Part shown: one piece after another, positions 53,690-62,207 of the stretch
How positions within the stretch are numbered: the stretch's first letter is position 1
Layout: every line of letters starts with the position of its first letter
Source of the DNA: RZZS01 sp964491785
GTDB lineage: Bacteria > Pseudomonadota > Alphaproteobacteria > Micavibrionales > Micavibrionaceae
Reading direction: 5' to 3'
Length of the DNA stretch: 64,000 bases
Assembly (NCBI GenBank): GCA_964491785.1
Contig: CAZBGS010000001.1
Span: 124,001 to 188,000, forward strand
Notes under the pieces: generated by a model
Told to the model about the DNA's origin: nothing
The model's database searches: none
The model's input: the letters and a program-made list of their open reading frames with translations, nothing else
Translations under genes and position numbers: made by a program

Positions 53690-53851
53690 TCAGGCATGCC
53701 CATAGGGGACATACTCGTCAGCAGGAGGGTTGTCATTCCATTCTTTCTGGATTCTTCTGAGTTCTTCAACCATTGGATTCATTCTTTTTTTTACTTCGTC
53801 ATGAATTTCTTCATCGGTTTTCGTTGCTGCATTGTTAAATTTGTCTTCCAT
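53690..53851 (-). CDS. Small acidic/basic protein of unknown function, 53 aa
   Basis: Begins MEDKFNNAATKTDEEIHDEV, continues with a charged helix (KKRMNPMVEELRRIQKEW) and ends NPPADEYVPYGHA. The ribosome site AGAGGGAG lies 5 bases before the ATG. No hydrophobic segment. The opposite-strand frame over the same region lacks a ribosome site. It converges on the 605-residue gene with a 15-base gap and is divergent from mazG. Confidence 0.6.
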   Translation of the reverse strand: MEDKFNNAATKTDEEIHDEVKKRMNPMVEELRRIQKEWNDNPPADEYVPYGHA

Positions 53852-53921
53852 GTGGACTCCCTCTTGAATGTTTTATTGCGGAGTTGATAATTTGCATATT
53901 CTTAAACAAAAAGTCAATCGA

Positions 53922-54722
53922 ATGAAAACAAGCTGCAAAATAGAAACCCTTATTAGGATTATGGCCCGGTTACGAAACAAGGACGGCGGTTGCCCGTGGG
54001 ATCTGGAGCAAAGTTTCGAGACTATCGCCCCTTATACTATCGAAGAGGCGTATGAGGTTAATGAAGCAATCATTCAAAAAGATTACGAAGAATTAAAGCA
54101 GGAACTGGGCGATCTTCTGCTTCAGGTAGTATTTCACAGCCGGATTGCGGAGGAAGCGGGTCTTTTTGACTTTAACGATGTCTGCGAAGCCATCAGCGAC
54201 AAAATGATTTCCCGGCACCCTCATGTTTTCGGCGACGAGCGGGCATCCGGGGCGGATGATGTAATAAACCGCGTCTGGGAAGAGCAAAAACATGTCGAAC
54301 GGATCGAGAAGAATCAGCATAGCGCCCTCGATGGGGTGGCCCTTTCCCTGCCCGCTCTCATGCGCGCCCAGAAATTGCAGAAGCGCGCAGGAAGAATCGG
54401 CTTCGACTGGCCGAATGTTGAGCTTGTTTTCAGGAAAATCGAAGAAGAACTGCAAGAATTCAGAGAGGCTCTTGGCTCCGGTAACGAAGAACACGTTAGG
54501 GAAGAATTCGGAGACCTGCTGTTTTCCTTTGTAAATCTAGGCCGCAAGCTGGAGATCGACACTGAAACAGCACTTAGAGAAACCAACGCAAAGTTCGAAC
54601 GCCGATTCAGAGGAATGGAAAACAAGCTCAAAAAATTGTACAAAAATCCCGCCGAGGCGAGCCTGAATAAGATGGAAGAACTCTGGATTGAAGAAAAAAG
54701 TAAAGAACAAGCCAGGAACTGA
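53922..54722 (+). CDS. mazG: Nucleoside triphosphate pyrophosphohydrolase MazG, 266 aa
   Basis: Hydrolyses NTPs to NMP and pyrophosphate. Two MazG domains; the first has GGCPWDLEQSFETIAPYTIEEAYE and ELGDLLLQVVFHSRIAEE, the second has EELQEFREA and EEFGDLLFSFVNLGRKL (the Glu-rich Mg sites). The ATG at 53922 is chosen; an in-frame upstream start at 53868 is unlikely. In Alphaproteobacteria mazG commonly lies near hflX and hfq, as here. Confidence 0.96.
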   Translation: MKTSCKIETLIRIMARLRNKDGGCPWDLEQSFETIAPYTIEEAYEVNEAIIQKDYEELKQELGDLLLQVVFHSRIAEEAGLFDFNDVCEAISDKMISRHPHVFGDERASGADDVINRVWEEQKHVERIEKNQHSALDGVALSLPALMRAQKLQKRAGRIGFDWPNVELVFRKIEEELQEFREALGSGNEEHVREEFGDLLFSFVNLGRKLEIDTETALRETNAKFERRFRGMENKLKKLYKNPAEASLNKMEELWIEEKSKEQARN

Positions 54723-54739
54723 TATAATTTGAGGGGTTA

Positions 54740-56182
54740 ATGCAATTAATAAACCTTACAATTGGAATTGTGCTAACTATTCTTGGTCTTACCGAGTTAA
54801 TTCCAGCTTTTGTAGAATTTATTTACGGAAATTACTATAATGCGGAAGTCTTCTTTTTCAGCTTTATTTGTTCTTCGTTCTTTGGCGGATCCTTAGTCCT
54901 GTCCAATAGGGGGTGTGATAAGAAGTTGAATCTGCATCATGCTTTTATGCTTACCTCCCTTATTTGGCTCATAATCAGTCTGTTCGCTGCTTTTCCATTT
55001 TATTTATCCGATCTTGGCATAAGTTTTACCGATGCCTTGTTTGAATCCGTTTCCGGAATAACAACTACAGGATCCACAGTTATAACTGGTTTAGACACGA
55101 AATCAGAAGGAGTTCTTGTCTGGAGATCAATGATTCAGTGGATTGGCGGAATCGGTATTATTGGTTTTGCCATTGTATTTCTACCTTTTTTGCGTGTTGG
55201 CGGAATGCAGTTATTCCAAACGGAATCTTCAGATCGATCTGAAAAAATCATGCCAAAAACCGGAACGGTAGTGACTTATATTCTTGTTATTTATTGTTTC
55301 ATAACGGTCATCTGTGCTGTCGTCTATAACTTTCTTGGAATGAATTTGTTCGATTCGATAAACCATGCACTAACCACTATACCGACCGGTGGATTTTCCA
55401 CACATGATGCATCCATTGGTTATTTTCAGAATCCCGCCCTGGAGCTTGCTGCAACAATTTTTATGTTTCTGAGCGGCATTCCGTTTGTACTTTATATAAA
55501 ACTTTTTTTTCAGGGAAAATTCGGCTTTTTTCAAGACGAACAGTTCAGGGCAATGATAATAATGGTTTTGATGCTAATTTTATCTATTGGGATATGGGCA
55601 TGGCGCTCAACTGATTACAGTTTTGCCGAAAGTATCCGATATTCAGCCTTTCATGTCGTCTCTATAATTACAACCACAGGCTATGCTTCAACCGATTATA
55701 CGCTTTGGGGGTCGTTTGCGCTAATTACTTTCTTCTTTATTACTTATATAGGAGCAAGTGCCGGGTCAACCGCAGGGGGACTGAAAACTATGCGCGTGAT
55801 TATTGCTTTCAAGGTTATAGATAAACAAATAATACATTTATTAAGTCCTCACCGTGCTACTGCAAGCAAGTATCAGGGAAAACCGCTGGATCAGAGTACT
55901 ATTTCAAAAGTTATGGGATTTATTTCTTTATACATAACTTTTAATGCACTTCTTACATTAGCCCTTACAGTTTCAGGATTGGATTTCACAACAGCAATAA
56001 GTGGTGCCGCTACAGCGATAGCAAATGTCGGGCCGGGCGTTGGATCAATTATCGGGCCAGCAGGCAATTTCGCTACTCTCCCGGATATCTCCAAATGGCT
56101 GCTTTGCGCCGGCATGCTTCTCGGCAGGCTGGAGATTCTTACGGTAATAGTGCTTTTCACTCGTGGTTACTGGAGTTGGTGA
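54740..56182 (+). CDS. trkH: Trk-type potassium uptake channel subunit TrkH, 480 aa
   Basis: Membrane protein with the four pore repeats; selectivity segments are GITTTGSTVITG, TIPTGGFSTHD, ITTTGYASTDY and AIANVGPGVGS. A GAGGGG ribosome site precedes the ATG. Its regulatory partner TrkA is at 59350-60726 on the other strand. Six bases separate it from the convergent phosphatase gene. Confidence 0.96.
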   Translation: MQLINLTIGIVLTILGLTELIPAFVEFIYGNYYNAEVFFFSFICSSFFGGSLVLSNRGCDKKLNLHHAFMLTSLIWLIISLFAAFPFYLSDLGISFTDALFESVSGITTTGSTVITGLDTKSEGVLVWRSMIQWIGGIGIIGFAIVFLPFLRVGGMQLFQTESSDRSEKIMPKTGTVVTYILVIYCFITVICAVVYNFLGMNLFDSINHALTTIPTGGFSTHDASIGYFQNPALELAATIFMFLSGIPFVLYIKLFFQGKFGFFQDEQFRAMIIMVLMLILSIGIWAWRSTDYSFAESIRYSAFHVVSIITTTGYASTDYTLWGSFALITFFFITYIGASAGSTAGGLKTMRVIIAFKVIDKQIIHLLSPHRATASKYQGKPLDQSTISKVMGFISLYITFNALLTLALTVSGLDFTTAISGAATAIANVGPGVGSIIGPAGNFATLPDISKWLLCAGMLLGRLEILTVIVLFTRGYWSW

Positions 56183-56188
56183 TTAAGA

Positions 56189-57028
56189 TTATAAATCAAT
56201 TCTTTTCAGTTGTTCCAGCATGATCGGCTGGATATAAAAATCGTGTAGATTGTGCCATATATGTTCGTTACATGCGACTATCAGCCCGCATTTGTAGTCG
56301 CCTGCCTGATAGGGTTGCTCGTCCCAGCGCCTAACTATGCCGCCGGCTTCGGCTACCATCAGCGTCCCGGCGAGATGATCCCAGGGTTTTGCGCGGCAGT
56401 AGATGGCGAAGTCGGAGGCTCCGGTGGCGACTTTCAGATATTCCCTTGCTGTGCATCCAAGCGAATAATACCGCTTTACCACTTTTGCATATTTACGGAT
56501 ATGCGCCCTGGCGAAATCGGGGAAGTATTTTTCGTTGATATGGCCGGTGGCGCTTCTGACGCTTTCGGGGGTGGATACCTTTGCCCGCTTTCCCTTGTAC
56601 CAGGCCCCCTCCCCTTTTTCAGCGTAGACGAACTGACCTTCGAGCACGTCGTATATCCAGCCATAATGCGTGACGCCATCAATCAGGCAGGCCAGCATTA
56701 CGGCAAAATCTCTTTTGCCATGTACGAAGTTGAAAGTTCCGTCGACAGGATCGATTACCCAGATCATTCCATCAGAGGATGACAAATCCGATATGTCCGC
56801 CGTTCCAGCCGATACTGACTCCTCGCCCAGAACCGTGCAACCGGGGTATTTTTGCAGCAGATAATCCTTTAGCGCCTGCTCGGTTTCAAGGTCAGCAGCG
56901 GTCACAAGGTTGTGTTTGCCGGTTTTTGAGATAATTTCATGCTGTTGCAGGGTTTTATACCGGGGCAGAATGTAGAGGTCAGCTATCTCTTTAATTTTCT
57001 CATTTATTTCAGCGCTATCGACTATCAT
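56189..57028 (-). CDS. Inositol monophosphatase family protein (second copy), 279 aa
   Basis: Metal motifs are retained: LGEESVSAG, WVIDPVDGTFNFVHGKRDFAV and AKPWDHLAGTLMVAEAGGIV. Substrate unknown; candidates are histidinol phosphate, inositol phosphates or 3'-phosphoadenosine compounds. It is distinct from the SuhB copy at 26755-27537. Its start overlaps the end of hflX by 4 bases. Confidence 0.88.
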   Translation of the reverse strand: MIVDSAEINEKIKEIADLYILPRYKTLQQHEIISKTGKHNLVTAADLETEQALKDYLLQKYPGCTVLGEESVSAGTADISDLSSSDGMIWVIDPVDGTFNFVHGKRDFAVMLACLIDGVTHYGWIYDVLEGQFVYAEKGEGAWYKGKRAKVSTPESVRSATGHINEKYFPDFARAHIRKYAKVVKRYYSLGCTAREYLKVATGASDFAIYCRAKPWDHLAGTLMVAEAGGIVRRWDEQPYQAGDYKCGLIVACNEHIWHNLHDFYIQPIMLEQLKRIDL

Positions 57029-58311
57029 TTATCCTTCAGCACAAAATCAAAATTACTTTCGAACCGCCGCATATTTACAGGTTCAATGCTAATGCGCAAG
57101 TGTATCCTGTTATCCAGATCGGTGCGTTCCAGAACCTCCGAGTGGTCGTAAAGCCATGAAACAGCGCGGCCATCGGTGGAAGACAGAGATAATTCTATCA
57201 CTTTTCTGTTGCGGCAAACGGTGTTTTCTATAATTGCAGTCAGTTTATCCAGACCTTCTCCGGTCAGTGCGGAAACTGCCACAGACTTACCGGCTGCGAA
57301 TCTGGCTTCACGTTCTATTTCCTTGCGTATATCCTTTTCGACGGCGTCGATTTTGTTCAGCACTTCCACGATACGGCTATCGTTTTCATATTCGATTCCG
57401 AGGTCGTGAAGGATGGCAACCACATCGGCCTTTTGAGCTTCCCTGTCTGGCCGGGGCATGTCTCTAACGTGAAGGATGACGTCAGCATAATTTACCTGTT
57501 CGAGGGTGGCTCTGAAGGCGGCTACAAGGTGAGTTGGCAGGTCGGTAATGAATCCTACGGTATCCGAGATTATTACGTCCTGTCCCGAGGGAAGGACGAA
57601 GCGGCGCATGGTAGGATCAAGCGTGGCGAAAGGCAGATCCTCGGCATAGACGCCGGCGCCGGTCATTTTATTGAAAAGCGTCGATTTTCCGGCATTGGTA
57701 TAACCGACCAGAGCAACTATCGGGAAAGGTACCTGCTGACGTGTTTTCCTTGCCAGGTTGCGGGTGCGACGAACGTCTTCCAGCTCTTTTTTTAGTCTGG
57801 CGATACGATCGGTAATTATCCGGCGGTCGATTTCAAGCTGGGTTTCACCGGGGCCGCCCATGAATCCGGCGCCGCCACGCTGGCGCTCAAGGTGCGTCCA
57901 TGATCTTACCAGCCGTGAGCGTTGATATTCGAGCTGCGCAAGATCTACCTGAAGTGTTCCTTCTTTCGTCTGAGCACGCTCGCCAAAGATTTCCAGGATT
58001 AGACCGGTGCGGTCGATTACTTTAGTGTTCCAGGCCTTCTCAAGGTTTCTCTGCTGGCCCGGCGTCAAGGTGCCGTTGACGATAACAACAGAGGGCTTTT
58101 TTTCTTCTATGAGATCGGCGATTGCTGAAACGGTTCCTCTGCCGAGCAAGGTTCCAGGATTGATCCTGCTTACCCGGTATGTCCTGCAGTCTACCACTTC
58201 CAGATAAATCGCGCGCGCAAGCCCAGCTGCCTCTCCGACCTGATATTCAACAGGCCGGTCAAGCCTGGCCCCGGGGAGCACAGGTTGAATAATCAAGGCA
58301 GTTTCAGCCAT
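57025..58311 (-). CDS. hflX: Ribosome-dissociating GTPase HflX, 428 aa
   Basis: Splits 70S ribosomes under stress. The HflX domain is N-terminal with GGPGETQLEIDRRIITDRI, followed by the G domain with G1 GYTNAGKST, G3 DTVGFITDLP and G4 NKID. A C-terminal domain of about 60 residues follows. It lies downstream of hfq as in many Proteobacteria. Confidence 0.96.
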   Translation of the reverse strand: MAETALIIQPVLPGARLDRPVEYQVGEAAGLARAIYLEVVDCRTYRVSRINPGTLLGRGTVSAIADLIEEKKPSVVIVNGTLTPGQQRNLEKAWNTKVIDRTGLILEIFGERAQTKEGTLQVDLAQLEYQRSRLVRSWTHLERQRGGAGFMGGPGETQLEIDRRIITDRIARLKKELEDVRRTRNLARKTRQQVPFPIVALVGYTNAGKSTLFNKMTGAGVYAEDLPFATLDPTMRRFVLPSGQDVIISDTVGFITDLPTHLVAAFRATLEQVNYADVILHVRDMPRPDREAQKADVVAILHDLGIEYENDSRIVEVLNKIDAVEKDIRKEIEREARFAAGKSVAVSALTGEGLDKLTAIIENTVCRNRKVIELSLSSTDGRAVSWLYDHSEVLERTDLDNRIHLRISIEPVNMRRFESNFDFVLKDK

Positions 58312-58341
58312 ACCTTTAAATATATTTCTGGTATTGCAAGA

Positions 58342-58590
58342 TTAGCCGGCCGCTTCTTCTTCGTCTTCTTCGTAGAGTTTCAGCGGGCCTGCAGGCATGA
58401 TCGTGGAGATAGCATGCTTGTATACCAGTTGAATGTGCGAGTCCCTGCGAAGCAGCAGGCAAAAATTATCAAACCAGGTAACAATTCCCTGAAGTTTTAC
58501 GCCGTTGACAAGAAAGACTGTGACTGTAGCTTTTTCCTTGCGGATTTTATTCAGGAAAACATCCTGAACATTTTGTGTTTTTTCTGCCAT
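58342..58590 (-). CDS. hfq: RNA chaperone Hfq, 82 aa
   Basis: The Sm1 and Sm2 motifs are clear: NKIRKEKATVTVFLVNGVKL, FDNFCLLLR and YKHAISTIMP. Short acidic tail after residue 70. It mediates sRNA-mRNA pairing. Between a HAD phosphatase gene and hflX on the same strand. Confidence 0.98.
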   Translation of the reverse strand: MAEKTQNVQDVFLNKIRKEKATVTVFLVNGVKLQGIVTWFDNFCLLLRRDSHIQLVYKHAISTIMPAGPLKLYEEDEEEAAG

Positions 58591-58630
58591 ATCCCGAAAT
58601 TCCTAATTTTAATTTTAGTTTTAAAGTTAT

Positions 58631-59353
58631 TTAAACATCCAGGCGCGCTGAAGCAAGTCCCTTTTGTTCTTTTGATAGCAGCATAACCCCGTCAATCGCC
58701 TTTATGAACTCCCTCAAATCATCAAAAACGTATGACGGGCAGTATTGTTCCGCAAGCTCCTTGCCGCCAACTCCGTGCAACAGCAAAATTTTTGTTACCC
58801 CGGCGGCCTGTGCACTTTCCATATCGGTTGCGGTATCGCCTGCATACCATACATTGACAAGAGACGGAGCAATTCTGATTTTTTCCAGGGCAAGCAATAT
58901 TGGATCGGGTGCAGGTTTGTCCAGTCTTGCGGCGCCCGCACCGACAACCACATCGATGTATTTGTCCCAACCTAAATGGCGGATGTCGTTCTCCAGCCTC
59001 TCATGACGCTTGTTGCTAACAACTCCAGCCCGCAATCCCGAGTTCTTCAAAGTTTTCAGCAGATCCTCTGCACCATCCATGATCATGAGAGAATGGATGT
59101 AATTTTCATCAACGTAAGTAATCAGGCTGTCCTTTATTTGCTCGGCCTGCTCTCCGTACAGATCAGCGAAAGCTTCACGGGTGGAGCGGCGCATTACCTG
59201 CTTGAAGGTTTCATCATCCCAGATTTCGTAACCATGTTTATGGCGAACATAATTGTGAGCGGATTTAAGAAAGTCATAGCTATCGACAAGGGTACCGTCC
59301 CAGTCGAGAAGGACTGCTTCAGGTAGCGAAATTATCTCTTTTTCCTTTCTCAA
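58631..59353 (-). CDS. HAD-superfamily hydrolase (phosphoglycolate-phosphatase-like), 240 aa, TTG start
   Basis: HAD motif I is LLDWDGTLVDSYDF, motif II is GVVSNKRHE, and motif IV is WYAGDTATDMESAQAAG. A cap domain with four helices lies between. The TTG start at 59353 overlaps the trkA stop (TTGA) and has GGTGG 7 bases upstream; no ATG is available before motif I. The substrate is unknown. Confidence 0.87.
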   Translation of the reverse strand: MRKEKEIISLPEAVLLDWDGTLVDSYDFLKSAHNYVRHKHGYEIWDDETFKQVMRRSTREAFADLYGEQAEQIKDSLITYVDENYIHSLMIMDGAEDLLKTLKNSGLRAGVVSNKRHERLENDIRHLGWDKYIDVVVGAGAARLDKPAPDPILLALEKIRIAPSLVNVWYAGDTATDMESAQAAGVTKILLLHGVGGKELAEQYCPSYVFDDLREFIKAIDGVMLLSKEQKGLASARLDV

Positions 59354-60726
59354 ATCAGATCCACCTGGACTGACAGCAGTTTTTCCACTTTTCTCGCCTG
59401 CGCCTGAGCAGCCAGGACTATGATGCGATCTCCGGTACGAATTACTGTTTCCGGCCTTGGTATTATCACTTCGTCCTTGCGAACAACCGCGCCGATAATC
59501 ACCTTATCCGGCAGGCCCAGTTCTTCTATCGGAGTATTGACTATCGATGATGTTTCCGAAATTTCGGCTTCGATAACCTCGGCGAAGCCGTCCCTGATAT
59601 TATGAAGGCCCTTGATCCTTCCCCGCCGCACATGCTGCATGATGGTCGAGACGGTTATGGTGCGCGGCGAGACGATGGCATCAATGCCAAGATGGGTAAT
59701 CATGGGCATATAGACGTTCTTGTTGATCAGGGTTATCACACGCTGGCAGCCATATTGTTTGGCAAGCAGGGAGCCAAGAATATTAGTCTCATCGTCGTTG
59801 GTTACAGCTATTAACGTTTCCGAGCGTCCGATATCAGCCTCTTCAAGGATATCTCTATCAAGGCCGTCTCCATGGAGGACTACTATGTTTTCCAGCTCCT
59901 CGCTCAGGAAAATCGACCGATCTTCATTTTTCTCTATAACTTTGATGCGCAGATCCCTGTGTTCTTTTTGCAGTATACCGGCGAGATTGTAACCGATAGT
60001 ACCGCCGCCCATAATGATCAGCCGTCTGGCTTCCTGCTCTTCATGTCCGAAGGCCAGTAGCGAGCGTTTCAGCTGCCTGGTATCGACGCAAAAATATACC
60101 TCGTCGCCAATAAGTATCTGCTCGTCGCTATCCGGGATAAGAGCGCGCGAGTCCCTCATTATCGCGATCACCTCAACCTTAAGGTCGGGAAAGAGATTGG
60201 TCAGCTGGCGCAAGGGTGTGTTTACGACCGGGCAGCGTTCATTACAAATTACACCCACCAGATGCACCTTGCCTTCGGCCATCGGTATTACGTTGGTAGT
60301 GCCCGGAACGCTCAACCGTCTTGCGATAGCTCTTGCCACCTCGACTTCGGGAGAGACTATGACGTCTATCGGCATGTGTACGCGGCTGAATAAATTCGAC
60401 CAGGCAGGATCGAGATAGGACTGATCGCGAACCCTGGCGATCTTCTTGGGCACGTTAAACAGGGAATGGGCGACCTGGCAGGCCACCATATTAACCTCAT
60501 CAGAATGGGTCACGGCGATGATCATATCAGCTTCGTTGGCGCCGGCCTGAAACAGGGTGTCCGGGTTAGAGGCATGGCCGACAATTCCATTGACATCGAG
60601 ATCTTCATTGATAGCCGAGATGACGTTATGGTTATTATCAATAACGGTCACATCATTGTCTTCGCGGGCCAGATAAGCCGCGACGTTGTATCCTACCTGC
60701 CCAGCGCCGCAAATAATTACTCTCAT
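59350..60726 (-). CDS. trkA: Trk potassium transporter regulatory subunit TrkA, 458 aa
   Basis: A peripheral NAD(H)-binding regulator of TrkH. Two TrkA-N/Rossmann (RCK) units each followed by a TrkA-C domain: GAGQVGYNVAAYLARED at the start and GGGTIGYNLAGILQKE in the second half. It lies between ntrX and the HAD gene, the usual alphaproteobacterial order. Confidence 0.97.
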   Translation of the reverse strand: MRVIICGAGQVGYNVAAYLAREDNDVTVIDNNHNVISAINEDLDVNGIVGHASNPDTLFQAGANEADMIIAVTHSDEVNMVACQVAHSLFNVPKKIARVRDQSYLDPAWSNLFSRVHMPIDVIVSPEVEVARAIARRLSVPGTTNVIPMAEGKVHLVGVICNERCPVVNTPLRQLTNLFPDLKVEVIAIMRDSRALIPDSDEQILIGDEVYFCVDTRQLKRSLLAFGHEEQEARRLIIMGGGTIGYNLAGILQKEHRDLRIKVIEKNEDRSIFLSEELENIVVLHGDGLDRDILEEADIGRSETLIAVTNDDETNILGSLLAKQYGCQRVITLINKNVYMPMITHLGIDAIVSPRTITVSTIMQHVRRGRIKGLHNIRDGFAEVIEAEISETSSIVNTPIEELGLPDKVIIGAVVRKDEVIIPRPETVIRTGDRIIVLAAQAQARKVEKLLSVQVDLI

Positions 60727-60752
60727 CAGATTCCATTATCGATGGGTTATAG

Positions 60753-62195
60753 CTAACCGGTTTTAGAAAGGCTTTCAGTGGCAATTTCCTGTGTTTCGTT
60801 ACTGGCGTTATGCCGCAAGGAGTGGCTGACCTCCAGTGATTTCAGTTTCCTGTGCAATGCCGAACGCTCCATTCCGATAAACTGTGCCGTCCTGGAAATA
60901 TTACCGTTAAAACGGTCTATCTGCGAGAGCAGATATTTTTTTTCAAAAAACTCTCTGGCCTCTCTCAAGGGCATGGAAAGAGTTTCGTCAATTCCCTGAC
61001 TGCCGTCATCTCTGGCAGTCGGGCGGGAGCATACTTCCGGAGGCAGGTGCTCTGCCCTGATTGCAGAGGATTCGCCGCCGCCCTGCATGATCATTACCCA
61101 TTCGATCATATTCTTCAACTGGCGGATATTTCCTGGCCAGTCGTAACTCTGCATCGCCGCAATAGCGTTTTGCGAAAATTCCCGGCGAGGCATACCGTTC
61201 ATTTTGGAGTACTGATTCATAAAATGATTCGCGAGAACCGGGATGTCCTGAACGCGCTCACGCAATGGAGCAATCTGGATAGGCACGACGCTAAGCCTGT
61301 AGAAGAGATCCTGACGGAATTTTCCCTCTTCCATATATTTTTGAAGGTCGCGGTTGGTTGAGGCAACAATGCGGACATCGACCTCGATGGTATCCTTACC
61401 GCCCAGCCTTCTGAATCTTTGCTCCTGAAGAACACGGACTATTTTCCCCTGTGTCTCCAAAGGCATGTCCGAAACCTCATCCAGAAACAGGGTGCCGCCG
61501 TTCGCCTGTTCCAGAACACCGGCCTTGCTTTCAACGCTGCCGCTTCCCCTGTCGATGCCAAACAGCTCCGCTTCAAAGTGCTCGGGATGCAGGATGGCGC
61601 AGTTGAGAACAACATAGGGGCCTTCTGATCTCGCCGACATCTGGTGCAGGACTCTGGCGGTCATATCCTTGCCGGTTCCCGGTTCGCCGGTTACAAGCAC
61701 CCGGCTGTTCGTCGGCGCAACGCGGGAGAGTATCTGGCGAATTGAAACCATGGCATGGGAATCGCCAACAAGTTCGCCAGTTTCCCGGTCGCGCTGCTTA
61801 AGGGAAGTCAGTTCCTTTCGCAGCGAGGCGGTTTCAAGCGCTCTTTGAATCAGAAGAATCAGCCGGTCGGTTTTAAAAGGTTTTTCGATAAAATCATAGG
61901 CGCCCTGCTTGATGGCGGAGACCGCAGTCTCGATATTGCCATGGCCGCTGATCATTACCACAGGAAGATCGGGGTGCTCGGATTTAAAAGTTTCCAGTAT
62001 TTGAAGGCCGTCATGATTGCTGTTCTGGAGCCAGATATCCAAAATTACAAGATCGGGAACAGATTCGGAAACGAGTTTGTATGCCTGCGCGGCGCTTCCT
62101 GCGGAACGGGTGGTGTAGCCCTCATCCTCCAGGATCCCCTGAATCAAAAGACAGATATCTTCTTCATCATCAACAACAAGTATGTCTGCCGCCAT
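60753..62195 (-). CDS. ntrX: NtrX-family response regulator, 480 aa
   Basis: Receiver domain (about 1-120) with phospho-acceptor Asp53 (VILDIWLQ), AAA+ domain with Walker A GEPGTGKDMTA and Walker B GGTLFLDEVSD, and a Fis-type helix-turn-helix C-terminal region (SRTAQFIGMERSALHRKL). The GAFTGA loop used to contact sigma-54 is missing; the aligned positions read GSGSVESKAG. It may therefore act without sigma-54. Paired with ntrY upstream. Confidence 0.95.
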   Translation of the reverse strand: MAADILVVDDEEDICLLIQGILEDEGYTTRSAGSAAQAYKLVSESVPDLVILDIWLQNSNHDGLQILETFKSEHPDLPVVMISGHGNIETAVSAIKQGAYDFIEKPFKTDRLILLIQRALETASLRKELTSLKQRDRETGELVGDSHAMVSIRQILSRVAPTNSRVLVTGEPGTGKDMTARVLHQMSARSEGPYVVLNCAILHPEHFEAELFGIDRGSGSVESKAGVLEQANGGTLFLDEVSDMPLETQGKIVRVLQEQRFRRLGGKDTIEVDVRIVASTNRDLQKYMEEGKFRQDLFYRLSVVPIQIAPLRERVQDIPVLANHFMNQYSKMNGMPRREFSQNAIAAMQSYDWPGNIRQLKNMIEWVMIMQGGGESSAIRAEHLPPEVCSRPTARDDGSQGIDETLSMPLREAREFFEKKYLLSQIDRFNGNISRTAQFIGMERSALHRKLKSLEVSHSLRHNASNETQEIATESLSKTG

Positions 62196-62207
62196 CTGTT
62201 TCTCCCC

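Noticed and set aside
53696..53887. 63-codon plus-strand ORF over the 53-residue gene
   Set aside because: No ribosome site, and the minus-strand frame has a good one and a plausible protein sequence.
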